From Streptomyces sp. NRRL S-87 (GTDB lineage: Bacteria; Actinomycetota; Actinomycetes; Streptomycetales; Streptomycetaceae), in contig NZ_JOGB01000020.1 in assembly GCF_000719335.1 (NCBI RefSeq), forward strand, positions 1 through 64,000: a stretch of 64,000 nucleotides of DNA, given 5' to 3'. Under the pieces are notes generated by a model, which saw nothing but the letters and a program-made list of their open reading frames with translations, had not been told where the DNA came from and searched no databases. This document shows, one piece after another, positions 57,377 to 64,000 of this stretch (within the stretch, counting starts at the first letter, position 1; every line of letters begins with the position of its first letter). The position numbers were made by a program, and so were the translations under genes.

Positions 57377-59602
57377 ATGGAAGCTGCGGTGTCCGGTATC
57401 GGCGAGCAGCGCGGCGGGACGGAATTCCTTGACGCGGCGCTGGCCGACACGGTCCGGCGCACCGGCGCTTCCGCGGGGGCCCTCTACCTGCTCGACCAGG
57501 CGGGCCAGACGCTCGGCCTCGCGGTGCTGTGCGGCCTGCCGGCCGAGGTGGCCTGGCCCTGGCGCAGGATCCCGCTGGCGACCCCCGTGCCCGTGAGCGA
57601 GGCCGTCCGCGAGGACCGTCTGGTGTGGGTGGGCTCCCAGGAGGAGCTGGCCCGTACCTACCCCCGCGTCGCGGCGAGCCTGCCGTACCGCTTCGCCCTC
57701 GCGGCCACGCCGCTGCCGGGCCGCGTGCGGAGCTGGGGCGGGCTGGTCCTGCTCTGGCCGGCCGCCCACCCGCAGAGCACCACCCGCCGCGAGCGGGGCC
57801 ACATCGAGGCGGCGGCCCGGGGCATCGGCCATCTGCTCGACGAGTCCGCGGATCCCCCGCAGCCGCCCGAGGAGCCCCGCCTGGTGCCCCTCGCCGACCC
57901 CCACCCGTACGCCGGCCGGACCCCGCAGGCCGCCGCGGACTACGCCGAGCGCCTGCCGGAGGGCGCGCTGGCCCTGGACCTGGAAGGCCGGATCACCTTC
58001 ATCACGGCCACGGCGGCCACCCTCCTCGGCCGTGACGCCGACCGGCTCCTGGGCACCCGGCCCTGGCAGTCCCTGCCCTGGCTGGACCAGCCGGCCGTCG
58101 AGGACCACTACCGCACCGCCGTCATCAGCCGCGACCCGGTCGTCTTCACCGCCGTGCACCCCCCGGACCGCTGGCTGCGCTTCGAGCTCTTCCCCGACGC
58201 CAGCGGCATCAGCGTCCGCATCAGCCACGCCCCCGCCCACGCCCACGCAAGGCCGTCACCCGACCCCGCACCTGACCCCGCACCCGACTCCGCACCGGAT
58301 TCCCCGCCCGACCGCGACGCCCGCCCGCCACGTCCCGCGACCGCCGCGTCCCGCACCGCGCAGACCGGCCGCCTCTACCAGCTCCTGCACCTGGCGGCCG
58401 CGCTGACCGAGACCGTCGCGGTCAGCGACGTCGTCGAGCTGGTCGCCGGCCAGGTGCTGCCCGCCTTCGGGGCGGACGGCCTGGTCCTGTCCGCGGCGGA
58501 GGCCGGCCGCCTGAAGATCACCGGCTGGCACGGCTACGACGCGCGGGCCATCGAGCGCCTCGACGGCCTGCCCCTGGGCACCGACATCACCCCTGCGGGT
58601 CACGTACTGGCCACCGGAGTGCCGTCCTTCTTCGCCAACGTCGAGGAACTGGTCCGCGCCTACCCGCAGGCCCCGCTGATGAGCGGAAAACACGCCTGGG
58701 CCTTCCTGCCGCTGCTCATCTCCGGCCGGCCGGTGGGCTGCTGCATCCTCTCCTACGACCATCCCCGCACGTTCACGGCCGACGAACGCGCGGTCCTGAC
58801 GTCCCTCGCCGGCCTCATCGCACAGGCGCTGGACCGCGCCCGGCTGTACGACGCCGTGCACGGCCTCGCCCGCGGCCTCCAGGAGACCCTCCTGCCGCAC
58901 AGCCTGCCGACCGTGCCCGGCCTGACGATGGCCGCCCGCTACCTGCCCGCGAGCCTCGGCATGGACATCGGGGGCGACTTCTACGACGTGATCCCCCTCG
59001 ACGCCACCACCGTCGCGGCCGTCATCGGCGACGTCCAGGGACACAACGTGGCCGCCGCCGCCCTCATGGGCCAGGTCCGCACCGCCATCCGCGCCACCGC
59101 GGGCGCGTCGCCGGACCAGGTCCTGGCCCGCACCAACCGCGTCCTGATGGACCTCGGCACCGACCTGCTGGTCTCCTGCCTGTACGCGCGGATCGACCTC
59201 GCCGGCGGCGCGGCCGTCCTCGCCAGCGCCGGCCACCCGCCGCCCCTGCTGCACCGGCCCGGCGGGCCGGGACACGCCGTCCGGCTCGACCCGGCCCCCC
59301 TCCTCGGCATCGACGTCGGCGCCCCGTACCCGGTCACCGGCCTGGACCTGCCACCCGGGAGCACCCTCGCCCTCTACACCGACGGACTCGTCGAGGTGCC
59401 CGGCACCGACCCCGACCGCACGGTCGCCGCCCTCGCCGACGAGCTCGCCCGCGAGGGCGACCAGGACGTCGACCGCCTCATCGACCACCTCATCCACTGC
59501 GCCTGGCCCACCGGCCGGTACACGGACGACACCGCTCTACTCCTGCTGCGCACCGTCCCCGAGGGGCCGCGGGGCGCGTCCTGGCCGCGCGACGCGACCT
59601 AG
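57377..59602 (+). CDS. GAF-PAS-GAF-PP2C (SpoIIE-type) phosphatase (741 aa)
   Basis: Order of domains: GAF (about 15-160), PAS (about 190-310; ALALDLEGRITFITATAATLLGRDADRLLGTRP), an Asp/Pro-rich linker, second GAF (about 335-495), and SpoIIE/RsbU-type PP2C (about 505-735) with LPASLGMDIGGDFYDVI, AAVIGDVQGHNVAAAALMGQVRTAIR, SAGHPPPLL and YTDGLVEVPG for metal binding. These phosphatases dephosphorylate anti-anti-sigma factors in the sigma-F/B-like partner-switch systems of Streptomyces. TATGGT (57365-57370) lies 6 bases before ATG 57377 and there is no SD, so it is probably leaderless. The two sensory folds suggest small-molecule or redox sensing. Confidence 0.9.
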   Translation: MEAAVSGIGEQRGGTEFLDAALADTVRRTGASAGALYLLDQAGQTLGLAVLCGLPAEVAWPWRRIPLATPVPVSEAVREDRLVWVGSQEELARTYPRVAASLPYRFALAATPLPGRVRSWGGLVLLWPAAHPQSTTRRERGHIEAAARGIGHLLDESADPPQPPEEPRLVPLADPHPYAGRTPQAAADYAERLPEGALALDLEGRITFITATAATLLGRDADRLLGTRPWQSLPWLDQPAVEDHYRTAVISRDPVVFTAVHPPDRWLRFELFPDASGISVRISHAPAHAHARPSPDPAPDPAPDSAPDSPPDRDARPPRPATAASRTAQTGRLYQLLHLAAALTETVAVSDVVELVAGQVLPAFGADGLVLSAAEAGRLKITGWHGYDARAIERLDGLPLGTDITPAGHVLATGVPSFFANVEELVRAYPQAPLMSGKHAWAFLPLLISGRPVGCCILSYDHPRTFTADERAVLTSLAGLIAQALDRARLYDAVHGLARGLQETLLPHSLPTVPGLTMAARYLPASLGMDIGGDFYDVIPLDATTVAAVIGDVQGHNVAAAALMGQVRTAIRATAGASPDQVLARTNRVLMDLGTDLLVSCLYARIDLAGGAAVLASAGHPPPLLHRPGGPGHAVRLDPAPLLGIDVGAPYPVTGLDLPPGSTLALYTDGLVEVPGTDPDRTVAALADELAREGDQDVDRLIDHLIHCAWPTGRYTDDTALLLLRTVPEGPRGASWPRDAT

Positions 59603-60000
59603 CGGACGTCCGCACGTCCCTCGTGCACCGCGTCCAGCGCCACCTCGTCCGGGACGACGCCGGTGACCGGCGGGAAGAGCATCGGGCCGTCCTCGTCGGC
59701 CACGTCGACCGCGATTCCGGTCGGCCCGTCGGGGGAGGGGATCACCGAGTCGAGCAGCCGCGCTCCCAGGACGGTGAGGTACTCCGTCCCGGCGGCCGGG
59801 TCGGCGCCCCGGCGCAGCAGGAAGCGGGCGAGCGACGCCTCGTCCGTGAACGCGTACAGCCAGCGGACCCCGCCCTGCACGCCGGACATCAGCGCCCCGT
59901 CCACCACCGGTGCCAGCAGTGTCGTACGGCGCAACTCGCCCACCAGCCGCTGCGGTCGGCCCGCTCCCGCCCGCATCGCGGCTGTCTCCGCAGTCAACAC
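59599..60000 (-). CDS. SseB-family protein (133 aa)
   Basis: SseB N-terminal-type fold: LRRTTLLAPVVDGALMSGVQGGVRWLYAFTDEASLARFLLRRG and the later GPMLFPPVTG. Known members act in type VII/type III-linked or signalling contexts, but the family as a whole has no set function. The GTG at 60000 has GAAGGA 8 bases upstream and is preferred over an internal ATG at 59976. It overlaps the convergent PP2C stop by four bases (CTAG), which is used by both genes. Confidence 0.75.
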   Translation of the reverse strand: MLTAETAAMRAGAGRPQRLVGELRRTTLLAPVVDGALMSGVQGGVRWLYAFTDEASLARFLLRRGADPAAGTEYLTVLGARLLDSVIPSPDGPTGIAVDVADEDGPMLFPPVTGVVPDEVALDAVHEGRADVR

Positions 60001-60170
60001 GTCCTTGATCCTTCGCCGGTGCCCCCACGTTGTCCGGAGCCGTCGGAAGCGCTCCCGGCCGGTGCGCGGTGGGCGCGGCGTGCGGGCGGCCGGGTCGGCC
60101 CGCACCTGACGGCTGCCGCGGGGCGGGCCGGCGGACCGTAATCCGGTGGCCGGGGGCGGGGGCAGCCGGA

Positions 60171-60590
60171 CTACGCCCCGGCTTCCAGGACCCGCTTGAG
60201 CGCGGCGAGTTCCTCGTCGACCAGCGCGACCTGCTCGTCGAAGAAGGCGTCGGTGAAGGTGGGCGGCTGGAAGAAAGTGATCATGAACTCGGCGCCGCTG
60301 CCGTTGGCCACGACCCGGGCGGGGACCTGCCAGGAGGCCTGGTCGTCCACGTAGTCGTGGTCGAGGACGCCGAGTTCGGCGTTCCCCCGGATGCGCAGCC
60401 GTGCAGGTCCCTGCGGGGTGGTCATGAGCCACCAGTCGGGGTCGTCGGTGGGCTCGACGGCCTGCACGTTGACGACGGCCCAGGCGGGCCAGTTCGCGGG
60501 ATCGGCCACGAAGTCGAAGACCTCGGCCGCGGGGCGCCGGATGCTGACGGTCTTGGTCACCGAGCGGGCGGTGGTCTGCGTGGTGCTCAT
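60171..60590 (-). CDS. SRPBCC/START-fold protein (139 aa)
   Basis: A small SRPBCC-domain protein: TKTVSIRRPAAEVFDFVADPANWPAW, the alpha1 and first strand, and a C-terminal helix DEQVALVDEELAALKRVLE. Relatives bind or transform hydrophobic small ligands. AAGG precedes the start at 60590. It is only ten bases after the MarR-gene stop on the same strand and so lies in its operon under a MarR operator. Confidence 0.85.
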   Translation of the reverse strand: MSTTQTTARSVTKTVSIRRPAAEVFDFVADPANWPAWAVVNVQAVEPTDDPDWWLMTTPQGPARLRIRGNAELGVLDHDYVDDQASWQVPARVVANGSGAEFMITFFQPPTFTDAFFDEQVALVDEELAALKRVLEAGA

Positions 60591-60600
60591 GGCGGGCCTT

Positions 60601-61062
60601 TCAGGGGGTGGGGGGTACCGTGCGATCGTCGTGGCCTTCGTCCACCAGCTGCCGGATCCAGTCCTCCAGGCGGCGGCGCCGGTCGGGTTCGAGGGCGGCG
60701 AAGAAGTGGGCGTCGTTGCGGTCGGCGATCTCGGCGAGCCGCGGTACGAGGTCGCGGCCGCTCTCGGTGAGGGTCAGGCGCAGGGTGCGCCGGGACGCGG
60801 GGTCGGGCTCGCGGGCCATCAGGCCCTTCGCGACCAGCCGGTCGACCAGGCGGGAGACGGCGCCGGCGTCGATGTCGACGTACCGGGCCACCTCGCGGGT
60901 GGTCGTGGCGTCGCCGCGGTGGACGGTGACGAGCACCGCCCACTGCGAGACGGTCACGCCGTGCTCGGCGAGCTGCCGTTCGAAGCGCCCGTGCACCTCG
61001 TCGGAGAGCCGCCGCAGCCAGTACCCGAGGTGGTCGCGGAGTCCGCTGGTCCGTTCCGTCAC
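60601..61062 (-). CDS. MarR-family regulator (153 aa)
   Basis: DNA-binding domain GVTVSQWAVLVTVHRGDATTTREVARYVDIDAGAVSRLVDRLVAKGLMAREPDPASRRTLRLTLTESGR with the MarR wing. The GTG start at 61062 has GGAG three bases upstream. It heads a two-gene operon with an SRPBCC gene. A perfect 18-bp palindrome lies 26 bases upstream of the start, so autorepression is expected. The ligand may be the SRPBCC partner's substrate. Confidence 0.9.
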   Translation of the reverse strand: MTERTSGLRDHLGYWLRRLSDEVHGRFERQLAEHGVTVSQWAVLVTVHRGDATTTREVARYVDIDAGAVSRLVDRLVAKGLMAREPDPASRRTLRLTLTESGRDLVPRLAEIADRNDAHFFAALEPDRRRRLEDWIRQLVDEGHDDRTVPPTP

Positions 61063-61082
61063 GTCTCCATCGTGCGTGCCGC

Positions 61083-61105
61083 GACAATTGTTGTCAAGAC
61101 AACAA
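61083..61105. promoter_or_regulatory. 18-bp perfect MarR operator palindrome
   Basis: TTGTTGTC-AA-GACAACAA at 61088-61105 has 8-bp arms, and a further GACAATTG (61083-61090) makes an overlapping second dyad (GACAA-TTG-TTGTC). It closely resembles MarR-type operators of the TTG(T)C-AA-GACAA kind and lies upstream of the MarR-SRPBCC operon on the minus strand. Confidence 0.85.
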
Positions 61106-61445
61106 AGAGCTGCTTCCCCGGGTTCCCCGGCAGGGGCGCCGGCCCCGGTGGTCTCCCGGGACGGCGAGGGCCGCGCCGGGCTGGGTGGGCCGCTGTGCTG
61201 CGCCGCCGCGGGCAGCGACCAGAACCTGCCCGGTGGACGGCGACCGCGGTGCTCGCCCCCGCCGCGGGCATCCGGGACGGCCCGCCGTCCGGCTGGCGGT
61301 GCCCCGGTCGCCCCGTGGCAGAACCCGTCCCGGTCCCGGGGCCGGGCTACGGTCGCATCCGAAGGAGTCGCGTACGCGGCGATGAGTTCTGCCGGTCCCC
61401 GGAGTCTCAACACCGTCACCGTCACCGACAACACAGGAGGAGCAC
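61106..61445. other. Intergenic region before the DHFR-like gene
   Basis: 340 bases between divergent genes; apart from the MarR operator at its left end it shows no gene and no further palindrome. AGGAGGAG at 61436-61443 belongs to the next gene. Confidence 0.5.
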
Positions 61446-62090
61446 GTGGCTCAGCTGCTGAGGGTGCAGAACTTCGGCGTCTCCAGCGACGGGATCGCCG
61501 CCGGCGAGGACCAGAGCTTGGAGCGGCCGTTCGGACACGTCGACCCCGGGAAGCTGTTCGCCTGGGCCGTGGCCACCGCGAGCTGGCCCAACCGCACCGA
61601 CCCCGGCGGCAGCCGGGGCCTCGACGACTACTTCACCCGGGACTTCGCGCACGGCATCGGTGCCGAGATCATGGGCCGCAACAAGTTCGGCCCGCAGCGC
61701 GGGCCCTGGCAGGACCACGAGTGGCGCGGCTGGTGGGGCGACGAGCCGCCGTTCCACACCCCGGTGTTCGTGATGACCCACCACCCACGCCCGTCCTTCA
61801 CGCTCTCCGACACGACCTTCCACTTCGTCGAGGGCGACCCGGCCACCGTCCTGGCCCGGGCCCGCGAGGCGGCACAGGGCAAGGACGTCCGGCTCGGCGG
61901 CGGGGTCACCACCATCCGGGAGTTCCTCGACGCCGACCTCGTCGACACCCTGCACGTGGCGGTCTCGCCGGTGAAGCTCGGGTCCGGGCTGCGGCTGTGG
62001 GACTCCCCGGAGGAGCTGTCGGACCGCTTCCACCTGGACGTCGTACCGAGCCCGAGCGGTGTGATCCACCACCTGTTCTGGCGGAAGTGA
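61446..62090 (+). CDS. DHFR/RibD-type reductase-like protein (214 aa)
   Basis: RibD C-terminal/dihydrofolate reductase-like fold: VQNFGVSSDGIAAGEDQ, GAEIMGRNKFGP, FVMTHHPRPSFTL and VRLGGGVTTIREFLDADLVDTLHVAVSPVKLGSGLRLW are the standard blocks. It should bind NADPH and reduce a pterin, flavin precursor or another substrate. A strong AGGAGGAG SD sets GTG 61446. It may be the target of a neighbouring regulator, but the MarR operator is directed at the other gene. Confidence 0.85.
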   Translation: MAQLLRVQNFGVSSDGIAAGEDQSLERPFGHVDPGKLFAWAVATASWPNRTDPGGSRGLDDYFTRDFAHGIGAEIMGRNKFGPQRGPWQDHEWRGWWGDEPPFHTPVFVMTHHPRPSFTLSDTTFHFVEGDPATVLARAREAAQGKDVRLGGGVTTIREFLDADLVDTLHVAVSPVKLGSGLRLWDSPEELSDRFHLDVVPSPSGVIHHLFWRK

Positions 62091-62157
62091 CTTTTCCCGC
62101 CGCCGGTGGAACCCCGGACGGTGGGAGTCCCTCTCACCGTCCGAAGGGGGACGACAC

Positions 62158-62886
62158 ATGGGGATCACGGTTCGGGTTCGGTTCGTACGCGCCGCCGCGG
62201 CGCTGGCCTGCGGCTGCCTGGCGCTGACCGCCTGCGGCACGGTGCACACCGGGACCCGGGCAGGTGCTCCGCCGGGAGCGGGCCCGGCCGCGTCGCCCGC
62301 CGCGGGCCAGGACTGCCGCCGGGGCCTGCCGGACACCACCTCGGACGACCAGGGGACGGGTCCGGACACCACCTCCGACGACCAGGGGACGCTCCCCGAT
62401 CTGACGAGCGACGACCAGGGCACGCTCCCCGACGAGACCTCCGACGACCAGGGCACGCTCCCGGATCTGACCAGCGACGACCAGAACACCGGTCCGGACC
62501 TGACGAGCGACGACCAGGGCGGCCTCCCCGACACCACCACCGACGACCAGGGTCCGGGGGCCGGTGCGGCCGACGGCGCCTGCGTGCCGGCCACCGGCCC
62601 GTACCGCTGGTTCCCGATGCTCCGCGAGTTCCGCGCCCACCTCGCCTCGCACCCCGCGACGGCGGGCCCCGGCACCGGCTCCCACGTGGAGAGCGTCGAC
62701 ATCCGCACCCGCCCCGCCGACGGGCGCGCCGAGGCGGTCGTCCGGGTCGACTACGGCGCCGGGGAGCAGGAGGGCGCGGACCGCACCGCCCGCGCGTTCG
62801 CCGAGTGGCGGCGCTCCGGTTACGGCGACCACGGGCACGTACGGGTCCTCGGCCCGGCCAAGACCACCGCCGAACTGGACTGGTGA
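62158..62886 (+). CDS. Lipoprotein with seven 11-residue acidic repeats (242 aa)
   Basis: A lipobox LTAC (Cys26) follows a typical signal peptide. Residues 56-132 are seven tandem copies of an 11-residue unit with consensus (T/G)(L/G)PD(T/L/E)TSDDQG. After two Cys-bearing flanks the C-terminal part (about 140-242) is a small folded domain (VESVDIRTRPADGRAEAVVRVDYGAGE). The Asp-rich repeats may bind calcium or act as a spacer from the membrane. GAAGGGGG precedes ATG 62158. No family is recognised. Confidence 0.7.
   Translation: MGITVRVRFVRAAAALACGCLALTACGTVHTGTRAGAPPGAGPAASPAAGQDCRRGLPDTTSDDQGTGPDTTSDDQGTLPDLTSDDQGTLPDETSDDQGTLPDLTSDDQNTGPDLTSDDQGGLPDTTTDDQGPGAGAADGACVPATGPYRWFPMLREFRAHLASHPATAGPGTGSHVESVDIRTRPADGRAEAVVRVDYGAGEQEGADRTARAFAEWRRSGYGDHGHVRVLGPAKTTAELDW
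62323..62553 (+). repeat. Seven in-frame 33-bp tandem repeats
   Basis: Seven units of 33 bases encode the acidic 11-residue repeats of the lipoprotein. Units differ mainly at codons 2 and 5, and many silent sites are shared, so expansion looks recent. Confidence 0.9.
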
Positions 62887-62957
62887 CCGGCCCCCGCGCC
62901 ACCGACCGGCGGGACCGTACGGCGCATCCGGAGCCCGCCCCCGGGTAGCCGCCCGGC

Positions 62958-63896
62958 ATGCACACTCACCCCGTGAACCGCACGCACCGCACGCACCCCA
63001 CGCACCGCGCGGAGCCGCGCCGGACGGCCGGGCCCGGCCCGGTGCTGCGCGCCGTGGAACGGCTGGAGCACTCACCCCGCGCCGACGGGCTCGCCGGCGC
63101 CGTCCGCCGCCTCGTGCGGGCTGCCCCGCTCGGGCGGGCCCGCGACGTCCTGCACGGCGTGCCGCTCGGACACCCCGCCCACCCCCTCCTCGTCCAGGTC
63201 CCGATCGGTGCGTGGCTCTCCGCGGCCGTACTCGACCTGCTGCCCGGGCAGGGGCGCGCGGCCCGGGTGCTCATCGGCGTCGGCGTGGGGGCCGCCGCTC
63301 CCGCGGCGCTCTCGGGCTGGACGGACTGGGCCGAGCTGCCGCCCGAGCAGGCGCGCGTCGGACTGGTCCACGCCGCCTCGAACGTCAGCGCGCTGTACCT
63401 GTACGGTGCCTCGCTGGCAGCCCGCGCCCGCGGCCGGGCCGGTACCGGCCGGGCCCTCGCCTTCGCCGGCCTGACCTGCGTGGGCGTCGGCGGCGCCCTG
63501 GGCGGACACCTCGCCTACCGGCAGGCGGCCGGCGCCAACCACGCCGAGGCCGTACCGCACACCGTGGGCCCGGGATGGCACCGGCTGGGCCCCGTGTCGG
63601 ACCTGACCGAAGGCCGGCCGGTACGGGCCACCGTGGACGGCGTCGAGGTGGTCGTCGTCCGCGAGCCGGACGGCACGGTGCGCATGCTCGCCGAGCGCTG
63701 TGCGCACATGGCGGGCCCGCTTTCGCAGGGCGAGGTGGCGGACGGCTGCATCCGCTGTCCCTGGCACGGCAGCGTCTTCCGCCTGGAGGACGGCTGGAAC
63801 GTGACCGGCCCGGCCACCGCCCCGCAGCCGGCGTTCGACACGCGTGTCGTGGACGGCCGGGTCGAGGCCCGGCTGCGCCGCGCCCCGGGCACCTGA
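62958..63896 (+). CDS. Rieske 2Fe-2S protein with DUF2231-like membrane region (312 aa)
   Basis: A His-rich head is followed by a DUF2231-like membrane part (about four helices: HPAHPLLVQVPIGAWLSAAVLDLL...) and a C-terminal Rieske domain with CAHMAG and CPWHGSVF, i.e. C-x-H...C-x2-H, both His/Cys pairs present. The order DUF2231-Rieske is known in actinobacteria. It probably accepts electrons at the membrane; the partner is unknown. The start ATG 62958 has no clear SD; an internal GTG at about 62973 is an alternative. Confidence 0.85.
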   Translation: MHTHPVNRTHRTHPTHRAEPRRTAGPGPVLRAVERLEHSPRADGLAGAVRRLVRAAPLGRARDVLHGVPLGHPAHPLLVQVPIGAWLSAAVLDLLPGQGRAARVLIGVGVGAAAPAALSGWTDWAELPPEQARVGLVHAASNVSALYLYGASLAARARGRAGTGRALAFAGLTCVGVGGALGGHLAYRQAAGANHAEAVPHTVGPGWHRLGPVSDLTEGRPVRATVDGVEVVVVREPDGTVRMLAERCAHMAGPLSQGEVADGCIRCPWHGSVFRLEDGWNVTGPATAPQPAFDTRVVDGRVEARLRRAPGT

Positions 63897-63916
63897 CCAG
63901 GCCCGAGCCCCTTCCG

Positions 63917-64000
63917 GCCGCCCTCACGCCCGCGGCGCCGGCCGGCCCGTCCTCACGCCGGGTGCGCCGCCCTCACGCCCGCGGCGCCGGCCGGCCCGTC
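63917..64000. repeat. 35-bp direct repeat, 49-bp period, at window edge
   Basis: Bases 63917-63951 recur exactly at 63966-64000, and the second copy is cut by the window end, so more units may follow. It lies in a gene-free stretch after the Rieske gene and has no clear gene or hairpin. Confidence 0.9.

Overview
The window looks like chromosome from a Streptomyces or a very close relative. G+C is very high with strong third-position bias, GTG starts are common, and many starts lack a Shine-Dalgarno but sit about 7 bases behind a TANNNT-type hexamer, as in leaderless actinobacterial mRNAs. Typical actinobacterial families are present: a mycothiol-dependent maleylpyruvate isomerase-type enzyme, a SpoIIE-type PP2C phosphatase with GAF/PAS domains, a one-TM Ser/Thr kinase, VanW, large secreted YD-repeat and ricin/LamG proteins, and many TetR and MarR regulators divergent from their targets. 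I saw no rRNA, tRNA, CRISPR array or insertion sequence.

Layout. 1-590: a small unknown gene and an exact 72-bp duplicated piece of it. 857-8199: a catabolic operon of NuoF-like flavoprotein, 3Fe-4S ferredoxin, ADP-forming acyl-CoA ligase, two sister acyl-CoA dehydrogenases and a TetR regulator. 8260-12169 (minus): alpha/beta hydrolase, secreted endonuclease I, methyltransferase and a degenerate rhomboid-like membrane protein. 12393-20175: Ser/Thr kinase, two tandem secreted peptidoglycan-binding mini-proteins, a mycothiol-type isomerase, a GH15-type glycosidase and two unknown proteins. 20293-24987: an Lrp/AsnC regulator divergent from a single 862-residue gene that fuses L-asparaginase to aspartate ammonia-lyase, followed by a PLP-dependent decarboxylase. 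25067-30036: VanW protein, TylF-type methyltransferase, a MarR/FMN-reductase pair with three operator copies, and a 2H phosphoesterase.

30166-42418 holds two giant secreted proteins transcribed towards each other into one perfect bidirectional terminator. One is a LamG/ricin protein. The other is a 2425-residue YD-repeat polymorphic toxin with a pretoxin HINT domain, a deaminase-type tip and an overlapping low-G+C candidate immunity gene. 42711-64000 is a mosaic of small regulator-target pairs, each with a visible palindromic operator (SnoaL-like, aldo/keto reductase, FAD-linked oxidase, SRPBCC), plus a GH16 glucanase with a DasR-like site, a pyroglutamyl-peptidase homologue with Cys replaced by Ser, a fused ABC exporter, a PP2C phosphatase, a DHFR/RibD-like reductase, an 11-residue-repeat lipoprotein and a Rieske protein.

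The two strongest leads are the asparaginase-aspartase fusion, whose two active sites would carry out consecutive steps (Asn to Asp to fumarate plus two ammonia), and the deaminase-tipped toxin with its neighbour. All calls come from reading the sequence alone; family names are recognised from motifs, and no database search was run.
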